Counted from the first letter of the stretch, positions 14,333-23,674 are shown. The stretch is DNA of 24,237 nucleotides from an uncultured Clostridia bacterium (GCA_944386395.1 CALXAZ010000190.1:1-24237), one strand, 5' to 3'. Translations and numbers: made by a program. Notes: a model not told the origin generated them from the sequence alone.

Positions 14333-15220
14333 ATGAAAACTCCGGTATTTACAGGGTCATGTACAGCAATAGTTACACCTTTTACAGAGGATTTTGTTAA
14401 CTTTGAGAAATTTGGCGAGCTTATTGAAATGCAGATTGCAAATGGAACTGATGCGATAGTAGTCTGCGGGACAACTGGAGAGGCTTCCACACAGACGATC
14501 CCCGAGCACCTTGCAACTGTTGAGTACTGCATAAAAAAGGTTGCCGGGCGCATAAAAGTTATTGCGGGTACAGGCTCAAATGATACCGCTCATGCGTTAA
14601 TGATGTCTCAAAATGCTGAAAAATCCGGTGCAGATGCGCTGCTTATGGTCACTCCATATTACAATAAGACAACACAGAAGGGTCTTATCAAGCATTATGA
14701 GTACGTAGCCGATCGTGTCGGAATCCCGATTATCCTGTACAATGTTCCGTCGCGAACAGGTATGGGCTTTACTGCCGAAACATATAAGGAGCTCTCAAAG
14801 CACCCGAATATCAATGGTGTCAAAGAAGCTTCGGGAAATTTTTCACTGGTCGCAAAAACACTTTCACTGTGTGGCGATGATTTTAATCTGTGGAGCGGAA
14901 ATGATGATCAGACAGTGCCTCTGATGGCTCTTGGAGCAAAGGGTATTATATCGGTTGTGTCAAATATCATGCCGAAAGAGATCTCTCAGCTCGCGCGGCT
15001 ATGCCTCGAAGGAAATTTCAATGAGGCAGCAAAGCTTCAGCTTTCTCTGCATGAGATAATGGAGGCGCTGTTTATTGAAACTAATCCTATACCGGTGAAA
15101 ACTGCAATGAACCTTATGGGAATGGAAGTTGGAGATCTCCGTATGCCTCTTTGTGAGATGGAGCCAAGTAATTTGGAAAAATTGAAAAAAGCTATGGAGC
15201 GACTTGGGCTTATAAGCTAA
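14333..15220 (+). CDS. dapA: 4-hydroxy-tetrahydrodipicolinate synthase DapA
   Basis: A 295-residue TIM-barrel protein of the usual length. It condenses pyruvate with aspartate semialdehyde, the first step specific to lysine and diaminopimelate. The Schiff-base lysine is Lys164 in INGVKEASGN, the catalytic tyrosine is Tyr136 in ILYNVPSRTG, and the GTTGE loop is at 46-50. The ATG follows a GAAAGGA ribosome site by 12 bases, a little long. It lies between asd and dapB, 23 bases from each, and is under the lysine riboswitch. In spore formers the pathway also supplies dipicolinate for spores. Confidence 0.98.
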   Translation: MKTPVFTGSCTAIVTPFTEDFVNFEKFGELIEMQIANGTDAIVVCGTTGEASTQTIPEHLATVEYCIKKVAGRIKVIAGTGSNDTAHALMMSQNAEKSGADALLMVTPYYNKTTQKGLIKHYEYVADRVGIPIILYNVPSRTGMGFTAETYKELSKHPNINGVKEASGNFSLVAKTLSLCGDDFNLWSGNDDQTVPLMALGAKGIISVVSNIMPKEISQLARLCLEGNFNEAAKLQLSLHEIMEALFIETNPIPVKTAMNLMGMEVGDLRMPLCEMEPSNLEKLKKAMERLGLIS

Positions 15221-15243
15221 AAATTTAAGGAAGTGCAAAATAA

Positions 15244-16002
15244 ATGATAAATATACTTCTTTCCGGGTGTAACGGAAGAATGGGTCGTGTAATAACGGAT
15301 ATAATTTCTGAACGCGAGGATATGAGAATAGCCGCGGGAGTGGATATAAATACACATCCGTATGCTGATTTTCCGGTGTTTGCAGATATTTCTGATGTTC
15401 CTGTAAAGGTCGATACGGTTATAGACTTTTCAAACCCAGCGGTGCTTAGTGACCTGCTGGAATACTGTGTCAGCAATCATGTTCCAGCGGTACTTGCAAC
15501 AACTGGCTATTCGGATGAGCAGATAGAAGAGATTAATTCTGCCTCGAATAGCATAGCTCTGTTTCGATCTGCAAATATGTCGCTTGGGATAAATCTTCTA
15601 TCTTCCCTTGTAAAGCAGGCAGCAAAGCTGTTGGGGGATGCATATGACATAGAGATAGTTGAAGAACACCACAATAAAAAAATTGATGCTCCTTCAGGTA
15701 CGGCGATTATTCTGGCAGATGCTGTTGCTGAACAGCTTCCATATACTGCCGAATATATATATGACAGACATCCGGTCAGAAAAGCCCGCGACAAAAAGGA
15801 GATTGGCATACACTCGATACGAGGCGGTACTATTGTTGGTAATCATGAGGTAATTTTTGCTGGAAATGATGAAGTTATGCGAATTAGTCACTCAGCGTCT
15901 TCACGTACTGTCTTTGCAAATGGAGCGATAAAGGCTGCTGCTTTTATCGCGGGGAAACCATCTGGTCTTTACAGCATGGATGATATCATTAGTGAACTGT
16001 AA
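15244..16002 (+). CDS. dapB: 4-hydroxy-tetrahydrodipicolinate reductase DapB
   Basis: A 252-residue protein that reduces the DapA product with NAD(P)H. The dinucleotide-binding motif is GCNGRMGRVI (8-17). The active-site block is VEEHHNKKIDAPSGTA, with His142-His143 and Lys146 and the substrate-binding SGT at 151-153. A conserved RGGTIVGNHEVIFAG stretch follows. The start follows AAGGAAG. It is the third gene in the riboswitch-controlled operon. Confidence 0.98.
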   Translation: MINILLSGCNGRMGRVITDIISEREDMRIAAGVDINTHPYADFPVFADISDVPVKVDTVIDFSNPAVLSDLLEYCVSNHVPAVLATTGYSDEQIEEINSASNSIALFRSANMSLGINLLSSLVKQAAKLLGDAYDIEIVEEHHNKKIDAPSGTAIILADAVAEQLPYTAEYIYDRHPVRKARDKKEIGIHSIRGGTIVGNHEVIFAGNDEVMRISHSASSRTVFANGAIKAAAFIAGKPSGLYSMDDIISEL

Positions 16003-16022
16003 GGTTGGATTGGAGATTAAAT

Positions 16023-16715
16023 ATGATTAAAAAATATAATCTTCTTCTTTTTGATGCTGATGGTACGCTTTTTGATTTTTCCGAAGCAGAGAGATCTGCT
16101 TTTTATGCTACTGCCGATATCATAGGTATTCCGGGATATATTGCCTCAGTGTACCCTCGATATTCCCAAATAAATGACGACCTATGGAAGGCATTTGAAC
16201 GTGGTGAGATACAAAAGAGTGATATTCAGGCAATGCGGTTTAGTAAGCTGTTTAAAGATCTGGGATTTGATTATGATGGCAAACAGGCAAACAGTATATA
16301 TGTTTCTGAGCTTGAAAAAAATGCTCAACTCATTCCGGGAGCTCTTGAGCTGTGCCGGAATCTTAGTCGGGACTTTACGTTAATCCTTGTTACTAATGGT
16401 ATTAAAAAGACCCAGAGAAGTAGGTTCTCTTTGTCAGGATTTGCCCCATATTTTAAAGATGTGATTATATCTGAAGTTGCGGGATATCAAAAGCCAGATA
16501 AAAGATATTTTGACTATTTGTTTGCAAAGCATCCTGAGTTTTCGAAGGATTTATCGCTTATAATTGGAGATTCCCTTTCTTCGGATATTCGCGGAGGAAA
16601 TAATGCCGGCATCGACACTTGCTGGTATAATCCAAGAAGGATGGAGAACAAAACGGACTGTATATGTACATATGAAATTGCTGCGCTTGAGGAGCTGTAT
16701 ACGATACTGCTATGA
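16023..16715 (+). CDS. yjjG: YjjG-like HAD-family nucleotidase
   Basis: A 230-residue protein from the ATG at 16023, which follows TTGGAG; a TTG at 16005 is in frame but lies before that site. HAD motifs are complete: Asp11 and Asp13 (LFDADGTLFDF), Thr124 (LVTNG), Lys157 (QKPDKRYF) and Asp183/Asp188 (IIGDSLSSDIRGG). The helical cap lies at about 17-105. The FDADGTLFDF start and the AGIDTCWYNP end fit the YjjG branch (TIGR02254), 5'-nucleotidases thought to clear non-canonical pyrimidine nucleotides. The substrate here is inference. It is 20 bases after dapB and so probably shares the lysine-regulated transcript, though it has no obvious role in lysine synthesis. Confidence 0.85.
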   Translation: MIKKYNLLLFDADGTLFDFSEAERSAFYATADIIGIPGYIASVYPRYSQINDDLWKAFERGEIQKSDIQAMRFSKLFKDLGFDYDGKQANSIYVSELEKNAQLIPGALELCRNLSRDFTLILVTNGIKKTQRSRFSLSGFAPYFKDVIISEVAGYQKPDKRYFDYLFAKHPEFSKDLSLIIGDSLSSDIRGGNNAGIDTCWYNPRRMENKTDCICTYEIAALEELYTILL

Positions 16716-16725
16716 TATGATAATA

Positions 16726-16760
16726 AAAGACCTATGCTTGTTGTGCATGCATAGGTCTTT
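16726..16760. terminator. Bidirectional terminator between the lysine operon and tyrS
   Basis: AAAGACCTATGC (16726-16737) pairs perfectly with GCATAGGTCTTT (16749-16760) around an 11-base loop; GTTTTTA follows on the plus strand and TTATTATC on the minus strand. It serves the convergent yjjG-like gene and tyrS. Confidence 0.85.
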
Positions 16761-16764
16761 GTTT

Positions 16765-17991
16765 TTACTTTATCACAACTTTGTGGAATACTTTCTTTCC
16801 TTTTTTGATTACAATACCATCTCCAGAGAATCGGCTGATTTCGAAAGTCTCAGTAACACTACTAATTTTTTCATCATCAACGGAGATTCCACCCTGGTCA
16901 ATAAGCCTGCGTGCTTCACCTTTTGAAGGAGCTAGCTTAGATTTTACCAACAGATCTGTTATGGAAATTTTGCCATCAGTAAACTCTGAATTGTCAAGCT
17001 CTGTTTTGGGCATATTGGCATCTGATGCACCAGCCCCAAATAGAGATCGTGCAGCAGATTGTGCTTTTTCGGCTTCTTGCTGACCATGTACAATTTTTGT
17101 TATTTCATATGCAAGGCGTTCCTTAGCAGTGTTTAGCTCAGCACCTTCCAGACCTTCATACTGTGCAATCTCATCCAGAGGGACGAAAGTTACCATTTTC
17201 ATTGTTTTGATAACGTCTGCGTCATCTACATTACGCCAGTACTGGTAAAACTCATATGGGGATGTTTTCTCCGGATCAAGCCAAACGGCTCCCTTCTGCG
17301 TTTTTCCCATCTTCTTACCCTCTGAGGTAAGCAGCAGAGTGAAAGTTATTCCATAAGCGGTCTTACCAGTCTTACGACGGATAAGATCTGCACCAGCAAG
17401 TATGTTTGACCATTGATCATCGCCCCCACTCTGTAAATTGGCTCCGTATTTTTCGTTGAGCATATAGAAATCATAGCCCTGCATAAGCATATAGTTAAAC
17501 TCCAGAAAAGAAAGACCTCTCTCAAGTCTTGTCTTAAAGCACTCAGCTGTCAGCATACGGTTTACAGAGAAATGGACACCTATATCCCTTAAAAATTCAA
17601 CATAGTTCAGGTTTAAGAGCCATTCGGCATTATCTACCATTATTGCATTTCCGTTATCAAAATCCACAATTTTACCCATCTGAATACGGAATTTTGCAAT
17701 ATTTTTCTGAATTTCTTCTTGTGTAAGCATTGCACGCATATCTGTCCTGCCGCTCGGGTCGCCGACCATTGCGGTACCTCCTCCAAGAAGAGCAATGGGT
17801 TTGTTCCCAGCTTTTTGCAGGTGGCGCATAACAATCATTTGCATAAGATGCCCAACGTGCAGACTATCTGCCGTTGGATCAAATCCAATATAGAAAATTG
17901 CCTTACCGTTGTTTATCAGCTCTGCTATTTCTTCTTCGTTCGTTGTCTGAGCTACCAGACCGCGAGCCTTTAGTTCTTCGAATAAAGTCAT
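16765..17991 (-). CDS. tyrS: Tyrosyl-tRNA synthetase TyrS
   Basis: A 408-residue class I synthetase that charges tRNA-Tyr. The HIGH-type motif is HVGH (45-48) and the KMSKS-type loop is KMGKT (227-231), a normal variant for TyrRS. GGDDQWSNI (189-197) is the tyrosine/ATP-site region. The C-terminal 65 residues are an S4-like RNA-binding domain (APSKGEARRLIDQGGISVDDEKI). The start codon overlaps the recN stop by one base (TGATG) and follows GAGGTG located inside recN. No T-box leader is present, so it appears to be expressed as the last gene of the dxs-recN cluster. Confidence 0.98.
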   Translation of the reverse strand: MTLFEELKARGLVAQTTNEEEIAELINNGKAIFYIGFDPTADSLHVGHLMQMIVMRHLQKAGNKPIALLGGGTAMVGDPSGRTDMRAMLTQEEIQKNIAKFRIQMGKIVDFDNGNAIMVDNAEWLLNLNYVEFLRDIGVHFSVNRMLTAECFKTRLERGLSFLEFNYMLMQGYDFYMLNEKYGANLQSGGDDQWSNILAGADLIRRKTGKTAYGITFTLLLTSEGKKMGKTQKGAVWLDPEKTSPYEFYQYWRNVDDADVIKTMKMVTFVPLDEIAQYEGLEGAELNTAKERLAYEITKIVHGQQEAEKAQSAARSLFGAGASDANMPKTELDNSEFTDGKISITDLLVKSKLAPSKGEARRLIDQGGISVDDEKISSVTETFEISRFSGDGIVIKKGKKVFHKVVIK

Positions 17992-19691
17992 CAGTTACAC
18001 CTCAATTTTGTCTTTTTATAGTTTTGTGCAGAGTCTATAAGCTCTGACGCATTTTTTAATGTAATATCTGTTATTTCTGCGCCACCTATAATTCTTGCTA
18101 CCTCGGTGGCTCTTTCCCTCAGATCCAGAGAACGAACCGACGTGAAAGTGCGCCCGTTGCGCTCACTTTTTTCTATGAGAAAGTGTGTATCAGCCATTGC
18201 GGCTATCTGAGGGAGATGGGTCACGCATAATACCTGCTTTTTTTGCCCAACAGACGCTAGCTTCTCAGCAACCCTTTGCGCGGCCCGACCGCTTACGCCC
18301 GAATCAATTTCATCAAAGATAAGTGTTTGGATATCATCATTTTCTGCTAATACATTTTTCAGCGCCAGCATTATTCGTGAAAGCTCGCCACCGGAAGCTA
18401 TACGGGATATCGGTCTTGGCTCTTCGCCGGCATTGGCAGAAATTAAAAAATGTACATTATCAAGACCAGAAGAAGTTAACCTGTCCCCTGTTAAAATTTC
18501 TACATAAAACTTCACTCTTGCCATATCAAGCTGCTCAAGCTCCTCAGTTATCCTTGCCTCAAGCAGGCTAGCTGCTTTTCTACGGCTTTCGGTGAGTCTC
18601 CTACCGGCTTCAGTAGCAGCTTTTACTGCTATTATCTTTTCAGACTTTAGACTATCAAGAGTATCTTCTGCAAATTCTATTTCTGAAAGCTCATGTCGAT
18701 AGCATTCAAGCTTATTCAGCACATCACTAATATCTCCGCCATATTTTCTTTTGAGACGGCGGATAGTATCCAGGCGATTTTCGGCTTCATCTATTTCACC
18801 GGGATAAAAATCATAATTTTCACGCAAATCACGGAGTTCCTCGGCAATATCCGTTGCCAAATATCGCAGCTCCGTCAATTTCTTGGCGAGCTCCGCCAGT
18901 TCATCATTTACTTTGTTTACAGAGGACACAGACTGTTCAGCAGATATCAGAAAAGATATAGCTCCCTCAAAATCATCACTGCCATATAGAGAGGAGAAAG
19001 CGATTTCGAGGGCTTCTGATATCTTTTCCGCATTACGGAGTATTTTTACGCGGGTTTCAAGCTCAGTATCTTCATCGTGCTTCAGCGATGCAGAATCGAT
19101 TTCATTAATCCTATATTCAAGTTCGCCTATCCTCCTCGCTTTTTCGTCTTCATCAATAGAAAGACGTTCTATCTCGCGGTCTATTTCCAGTACAGACGAA
19201 TAAGCCTCCAGATATTCCAAAACCAAAGCATCATGAGCAGCAAAGCGGTCAAGATATGTGAGATGGAACTTGTCGTCTAAAAGTTGCTGATTACCATGCT
19301 GTCCATGAATATTTACAAGAAAAACTCCTAGCTGTTTCAGCATAGGAACAGTTGCTGGAATACCATTTATTCTACATATATTTTTCCCCTCTGTATTTAT
19401 CTGTCTGCTAATCAACAGACTTCCATCCTCATCGGGCTCATATCCGTTTTTATCGAGCCATTCGAGCACCCCAGACTGTAAATCAGAAAATACTGCACTC
19501 ACTACGGCACTTTTTGCGCCAGAACGAATAATATCTTTTGAAGTACGTTCTCCTAAAATGGCACTAATAGCGTCTACGATGATAGATTTTCCAGCACCTG
19601 TTTCACCAGTTAAAACATTAAAATGCTCGCCAAATTCAATGTCTGCGCGTTCTACCACCGCTATATTTTCTATATGGAGCAGAGTAAGCAT
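17991..19691 (-). CDS. recN: DNA repair protein RecN
   Basis: A 566-residue SMC-like ATPase of usual length. The Walker A motif is GETGAGKS (29-36), the long middle part (about 150-370) is coiled coil with Glu/Leu/Arg-rich heptads, and the C-terminal half holds the ABC signature ASGGELSRIMLALK and Walker B TLIFDEIDSGVSGRAA. RecN gathers at DNA double-strand breaks and supports recombination repair. The start follows CAGGTG. It lies 12 bases after argR and overlaps tyrS. The argR-recN order is the same as in Bacillus. Confidence 0.98.
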   Translation of the reverse strand: MLTLLHIENIAVVERADIEFGEHFNVLTGETGAGKSIIVDAISAILGERTSKDIIRSGAKSAVVSAVFSDLQSGVLEWLDKNGYEPDEDGSLLISRQINTEGKNICRINGIPATVPMLKQLGVFLVNIHGQHGNQQLLDDKFHLTYLDRFAAHDALVLEYLEAYSSVLEIDREIERLSIDEDEKARRIGELEYRINEIDSASLKHDEDTELETRVKILRNAEKISEALEIAFSSLYGSDDFEGAISFLISAEQSVSSVNKVNDELAELAKKLTELRYLATDIAEELRDLRENYDFYPGEIDEAENRLDTIRRLKRKYGGDISDVLNKLECYRHELSEIEFAEDTLDSLKSEKIIAVKAATEAGRRLTESRRKAASLLEARITEELEQLDMARVKFYVEILTGDRLTSSGLDNVHFLISANAGEEPRPISRIASGGELSRIMLALKNVLAENDDIQTLIFDEIDSGVSGRAAQRVAEKLASVGQKKQVLCVTHLPQIAAMADTHFLIEKSERNGRTFTSVRSLDLRERATEVARIIGGAEITDITLKNASELIDSAQNYKKTKLRCN

Positions 19692-19703
19692 ATTTTCACC
19701 TGT

Positions 19704-20162
19704 TTATTTGGATTTCATGAGCTTCAGGGCTTTTGCGCAAAATGCTTCGGCAGAGTCCTCATCTCTCATTATCATTATTGCAGTATCATCCCCTGCCAGC
19801 GTGCCTACTACTGATTCAAGTCTCATTGAATCAACAGCCGAGCAGGCAGCAGGTGCTAATGCCGACAGAGTCTTTAAAACGACAATATTTCCAGCAGAGT
19901 CTACAGAAACGACTCCTTCCCTAAATATATTTATCAACCGGCTGTCAAGGTTTGGTTCACTGTCCTTTGTCATTGCAGAGTATCGGTATCGTCCATCACT
20001 GGTCAGGATCTTTTGCAATCTCAGCTCTTTAATATCGCGGGAAATGGTTGCCTGAGTTGCTTCGATGCCAACCTGTTTGAGGCAATCAGCCAGCTGCTCC
20101 TGTGTTTCTATGATATTGCTTTGAATTATATCCAATATCCTGCTGTGTCGCAATGATTTCAT
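19704..20162 (-). CDS. argR: Arginine repressor ArgR/AhrC
   Basis: A 152-residue protein from the ATG at 20162, which follows AGGAGG by 6 bases; a TTG five codons upstream overlaps that ribosome site and is rejected. Residues 1-70 are the winged helix domain with QATISRDIKELRL; residues about 80-152 form the hexamer and arginine-binding domain with GTLAGDDTAIMIMRD. It represses arginine synthesis and activates arginine breakdown when arginine is bound. It lies 11 bases after nadK, with a candidate internal promoter inside the nadK end. Confidence 0.97.
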   Translation of the reverse strand: MKSLRHSRILDIIQSNIIETQEQLADCLKQVGIEATQATISRDIKELRLQKILTSDGRYRYSAMTKDSEPNLDSRLINIFREGVVSVDSAGNIVVLKTLSALAPAACSAVDSMRLESVVGTLAGDDTAIMIMRDEDSAEAFCAKALKLMKSK

Positions 20163-20173
20163 GCCCCGCCTCC

Positions 20174-21016
20174 TCAATATGTAAGCTTGTCTTTTATTAT
20201 ATCATAAAAGGAGTGATTTTTTAAACGAATAAGTTTGCAAAATAGCTCTGATTTCCTGGTTACGACCAAATCTTCGGCTTGTAGCTGAAATCCTGTCACT
20301 CCATCTACTGATAAAAAAACCGATTCAGCTGATCTATTATCCACTACGACAACGTTTTCAGCAGGCAAAACAAAACTTTTAACACCTAGGGAATGTGCGC
20401 AGATTGGAGTAACAACAACTATATCAGAGGACGGATCAACAATAGGTCCGCCAGCAGAAAGAGAATAGGCAGTTGAACCAGTAGGAGTAGCGATTATTAT
20501 TCCGTCACCTTTTATACTACTGAAAAAATATCCATTAGACCATAAATCAAGAGTAACTGTACGGACTTCTCCGCGGCTTCGGATAACAGCATCGTTGAGA
20601 GCTGTGCCTATAAATAATTCTTTGTCACGACGACGGACAAAAACAGATAACATGGAGCGGACGTCTACACTATAATTTCCTTCTATAACTTCTGTGATAA
20701 AGGATATCTCATTCTTTTCAAGCTCAGCTAAAAAACCAACATTTCCAGTATTTATTCCCAGTATAGGTTTGTCAGCTTTTGCCGCAAGAGTAGCAAGCCT
20801 AAGGATCGTGCCATCTCCGCCAAGAGAGATTATCATGTCACACTGCTTTACCGCAGTTTCTATTGGACTGCGGTTTATATTGCCAGAAAAAGTATGCTCT
20901 AAATCATCCTCAACAATTATCCTCATCTGCATGGCATTTAAAATGGATATAACTCTTTCTGTAATCGCCATACCTATGTCTCTGTTGGGATTTGGACACA
21001 ACAAAATAGTTTTCAT
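20174..21016 (-). CDS. nadK: NAD kinase
   Basis: A 280-residue enzyme that phosphorylates NAD to NADP. Family motifs are GGDGT (66-70), NTGNVGFL (89-96), the Asn-Asp pair near 141-142 (LNDAVI), and GDGIIIATPTGSTAYSLSAGGP (170-191). The start ATG follows AGGAGG by about 7 bases. It lies between tlyA (23 bases) and argR (11 bases). In Bacillus the same cluster lacks nadK between yqxC and ahrC; in Clostridia this placement is common. Confidence 0.98.
   Translation of the reverse strand: MKTILLCPNPNRDIGMAITERVISILNAMQMRIIVEDDLEHTFSGNINRSPIETAVKQCDMIISLGGDGTILRLATLAAKADKPILGINTGNVGFLAELEKNEISFITEVIEGNYSVDVRSMLSVFVRRRDKELFIGTALNDAVIRSRGEVRTVTLDLWSNGYFFSSIKGDGIIIATPTGSTAYSLSAGGPIVDPSSDIVVVTPICAHSLGVKSFVLPAENVVVVDNRSAESVFLSVDGVTGFQLQAEDLVVTRKSELFCKLIRLKNHSFYDIIKDKLTY
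20196..20224 (-). promoter_or_regulatory. Candidate internal promoter before argR
   Basis: A perfect TATAAT (20196-20201) lies 17 bases from TTAAAA (20219-20224) on the minus strand, inside the last codons of nadK and about 34 bases before the argR start. It could allow argR-recN-tyrS to be expressed separately from dxs. Confidence 0.35.
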
Positions 21017-21039
21017 GAAAGCCTCCTGCGTTTCACGTA

Positions 21040-21834
21040 TTATAATGTGTCATGTGATAGTTTGACAAGAGCCTGCAGGTCAATATTTTCAGAAATATCA
21101 TCCTTGAATAGCTGGGCAAGATATTCGATGTTGCCTTCTGGACCTTTAATAGGAGAAAAGGTTAAATTTTTAACTCCAAATCCTGCATCTTTGGCATTGT
21201 TAATAAAAGCTTTTAAAACTTCAAGATGAGTTTCCGGGTCGCGCACAACTCCTTTTTTTCCAACCTTGCCCCTTCCCGCTTCAAATTGTGGCTTAACAAG
21301 AGCCAACACCTGGGCGCCATCCTTGAGAAGTGCATATACGCATGGCAAAACTAATTTTAAAGAAATAAACGAAACATCAATAGAGGCAAAATCAAGAGGT
21401 TCGCCAATCATTTCAGGAGTGACTGAACGGATATTTGTCCGCTCCATAACAATAACCCTTTCATCGTTTCTCAGCTTCCATGCAAGCTGACCATAGCCAA
21501 CGTCTATTGCAAAGACCTTTTTTGCACCATTTATCAGCATGCAATCTGTAAAACCTCCTGTAGACGCACCAATATCGGCTGCCACAACACCAGACAGCTT
21601 GACACCAAATTCATAAATGGCTTTTTCAAGCTTTAAGCCTCCCCGACTGACATATTTTAATGTATTTCCGTGTATTTCAATATCTGAGTCGACGTTAACG
21701 GACATTCCTGGTTTATCTATCCTTGTACCGTTAACAAATACAATGCCACTCATTATGGTTGTCTTTGCTTTTTCACGGCTTTCGGAAAACCCTCGCTCAA
21801 AGAGAAGCTGATCGAGTCTCGATTTTTCCTTCAT
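21040..21834 (-). CDS. tlyA: TlyA-family rRNA 2'-O-methyltransferase
   Basis: A 264-residue protein from the ATG at 21834, which follows GGAGGTG by 7 bases; the frame is open 15 codons further inside dxs without a ribosome site. Residues 1-60 are an S4 RNA-binding domain (RLDQLLFERGFSESREKAKTTIMSGIVFVNG). The FtsJ-like methyltransferase domain has the SAM motif DIGASTGGFTD (87-97) and the conserved KPQFEAGR and KGVVRDP stretches. TlyA (YqxC in Bacillus) methylates ribosomal RNA; hemolysin annotations are historical. Its start overlaps the dxs end by 38 bases, so translation is likely coupled. Confidence 0.95.
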   Translation of the reverse strand: MKEKSRLDQLLFERGFSESREKAKTTIMSGIVFVNGTRIDKPGMSVNVDSDIEIHGNTLKYVSRGGLKLEKAIYEFGVKLSGVVAADIGASTGGFTDCMLINGAKKVFAIDVGYGQLAWKLRNDERVIVMERTNIRSVTPEMIGEPLDFASIDVSFISLKLVLPCVYALLKDGAQVLALVKPQFEAGRGKVGKKGVVRDPETHLEVLKAFINNAKDAGFGVKNLTFSPIKGPEGNIEYLAQLFKDDISENIDLQALVKLSHDTL

Positions 21835-23674
21835 CTGAGAGCACCTCCAACGCAGTTTTGTATATGGAACCAGCGTCAATTCCGCACAACTTCCAAAGCT
21901 GACTTACAGTTCCGTGCGGAACAAATCGATTTCCAATATTTAGCAGCCTAGCTTTAGCACTTATTCCTTTTTCAGCAAGTCCGGCAAAAAGTCTCTGACC
22001 AGCTGAACCTTCTGCTATACATTCTTCGGCTACAATAATGGCTCCTGTTTTTCTGACAGAAAGTATAATGCCTTGCAAGTCCAATGGAGACAATGTATTA
22101 AGCTTTACAACTTCGGATTCTACCCCATCGTTTTCTAAAAGCTCAGCAGCCCTAATAGTCTCGTTTATAAGAATACCATAGCTGACAAGGGTTATATCTT
22201 TACCAACTTTCAGCACTTCTGAGAGTCCTGTGGAGCTACCGTGATATATCCCTTCTCCTCCGCGAGGATATCTTACTGCGACTGGACTGTTCATTTGAAT
22301 GGCTTTATTAAGCATTATTCTTAACTCTTCATAGCTTGAAGGACAAAGAATCTTTATATTTGGAATTTGTGCAAGAAAAGCAGCGTCAAAAATTCCTTGG
22401 TGCGTCTCACCGTCCTCTCCAACTATACCAGCTCTATCTACGGCAAATACTATATGTTCGTTTGATAGTGCCGCATCGTGTATGAGCATATCGTAAGCAC
22501 GCTGTAAAAAGGTAGAGTATACGGCAAATACCGGAATCATCCCTCCGGCAGCCATACCGGCGGCCATCGTTACGGCGTGTTCCTCTGCTATGCCAACATC
22601 AAAAAACCTTTCTGGATATTTTGACGCAAAACCATCTAAACCAGTTCCATACTGCATTGCAGCTGTGATAGCGCAGATTTTACTGTTTGTATCTGCAATT
22701 TTTAACAGTTCTTCGCCAAAAACATCTGAAAAGCTTTTGGGACTTTTTGAAATAGCCTGACCAGAGTCAACATCAAATTTTGAAACCCCATGATATAGAT
22801 CAGGATGTTCTTCTGAATATTTATAACCTTTACCCTTTTTGGTAGTTAAATGAATAAGTACAGGACCGGCATATCCTTTTGCTATCTCAAAGAGGCTACA
22901 AAGCGACTTTAAATCATGACCATCTACAGGACCAAGGTAGGTAAAGCCCATATCCTCAAACATGCTGCCGTGTATCACCAGACTCTTTGCCATCAGCTTT
23001 GCTCTGTGAACGAACCTGTAAAGGTATTTTCCTCCGGGGGTTTTAGCTGTAAACCTTCTGAAGTTGTCTTTGAGTTTGGTGTACTGAGGCTTTAATCTGA
23101 GCCTTCCAAGCTGCCTTTCAACTCCTCCGACATTGTGCTGTATAGACATTTCATTGTCGTTAAGGAGTACAATTATACGTTCCCGGCTCTGTCCGGCGTC
23201 ATTTAGAGCTTCGTATGCCATTCCCCCGGTGAGAGCACCATCGCCAATAATGGCTATTACATGGTAGGAATCTCCTTTAAGTGTGCGCGCACGCGCCATG
23301 CCCAGGGCTGCTGATATTGATGTAGACGCATGTCCGGCAACAAATGCATCATGCAAGCTTTCGGTAGGCTTTGGAAATCCTGAAATCCCGCCGTACTGCC
23401 TGAGAGTATCCATCTTGTCACGTCGACCCGTAAGCATTTTATGTGTGTAACACTGATGACCAACATCAAAAACGATCCGATCTTTTGATGAATCAAACAC
23501 TTTGTGTAAAGCAACAGTTAATTCGACCACCCCGAGGTTTGAAGCAAGATGCCCACCGGTTTTGGAAACTGAATGTATTAGCTCATCACGTATCTCAGAA
23601 CACAACACATTTAACTTGTCATAATTAAGTTTTTTTAAATCCTCTGGCGAATTAATGCTGTCCAAATACCTCAT
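21797..23674 (-). CDS. dxs: 1-deoxy-D-xylulose-5-phosphate synthase Dxs
   Basis: A 625-residue thiamine-diphosphate enzyme making DXP from pyruvate and glyceraldehyde 3-phosphate, the first step of the MEP isoprenoid pathway and a source for thiamine and pyridoxal. The ATG at 23674 follows AAGAGGG; a TTG one codon upstream is also possible. Motifs are His42 (GGHLASNLGVVEL), GHASTSISAALG (114-125), the thiamine-diphosphate motif GDGALTGGMAYEALND (144-159) and the GIAEEHAVTMAAGMA block (361-375) with Glu365. It is probably the first gene of dxs-tlyA-nadK-argR-recN-tyrS. The 82-base gap after the DUF212 gene has an 11-base direct repeat TATATTCAGTA (23726-23736, 23744-23754). Confidence 0.98.
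   Translation of the reverse strand: MRYLDSINSPEDLKKLNYDKLNVLCSEIRDELIHSVSKTGGHLASNLGVVELTVALHKVFDSSKDRIVFDVGHQCYTHKMLTGRRDKMDTLRQYGGISGFPKPTESLHDAFVAGHASTSISAALGMARARTLKGDSYHVIAIIGDGALTGGMAYEALNDAGQSRERIIVLLNDNEMSIQHNVGGVERQLGRLRLKPQYTKLKDNFRRFTAKTPGGKYLYRFVHRAKLMAKSLVIHGSMFEDMGFTYLGPVDGHDLKSLCSLFEIAKGYAGPVLIHLTTKKGKGYKYSEEHPDLYHGVSKFDVDSGQAISKSPKSFSDVFGEELLKIADTNSKICAITAAMQYGTGLDGFASKYPERFFDVGIAEEHAVTMAAGMAAGGMIPVFAVYSTFLQRAYDMLIHDAALSNEHIVFAVDRAGIVGEDGETHQGIFDAAFLAQIPNIKILCPSSYEELRIMLNKAIQMNSPVAVRYPRGGEGIYHGSSTGLSEVLKVGKDITLVSYGILINETIRAAELLENDGVESEVVKLNTLSPLDLQGIILSVRKTGAIIVAEECIAEGSAGQRLFAGLAEKGISAKARLLNIGNRFVPHGTVSQLWKLCGIDAGSIYKTALEVLSDEGKIETRSASL

Noticed and set aside
17992..18010. 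A T-box or other leader in front of tyrS
   Set aside because: tyrS overlaps recN by one base, leaving no room for a leader; only a normal ribosome site is present.
19558..20055. A 165-codon plus-strand frame over recN and argR
   Set aside because: It is the reverse strand of two certain genes and encodes a Ser/Ala-rich sequence typical of antisense frames.
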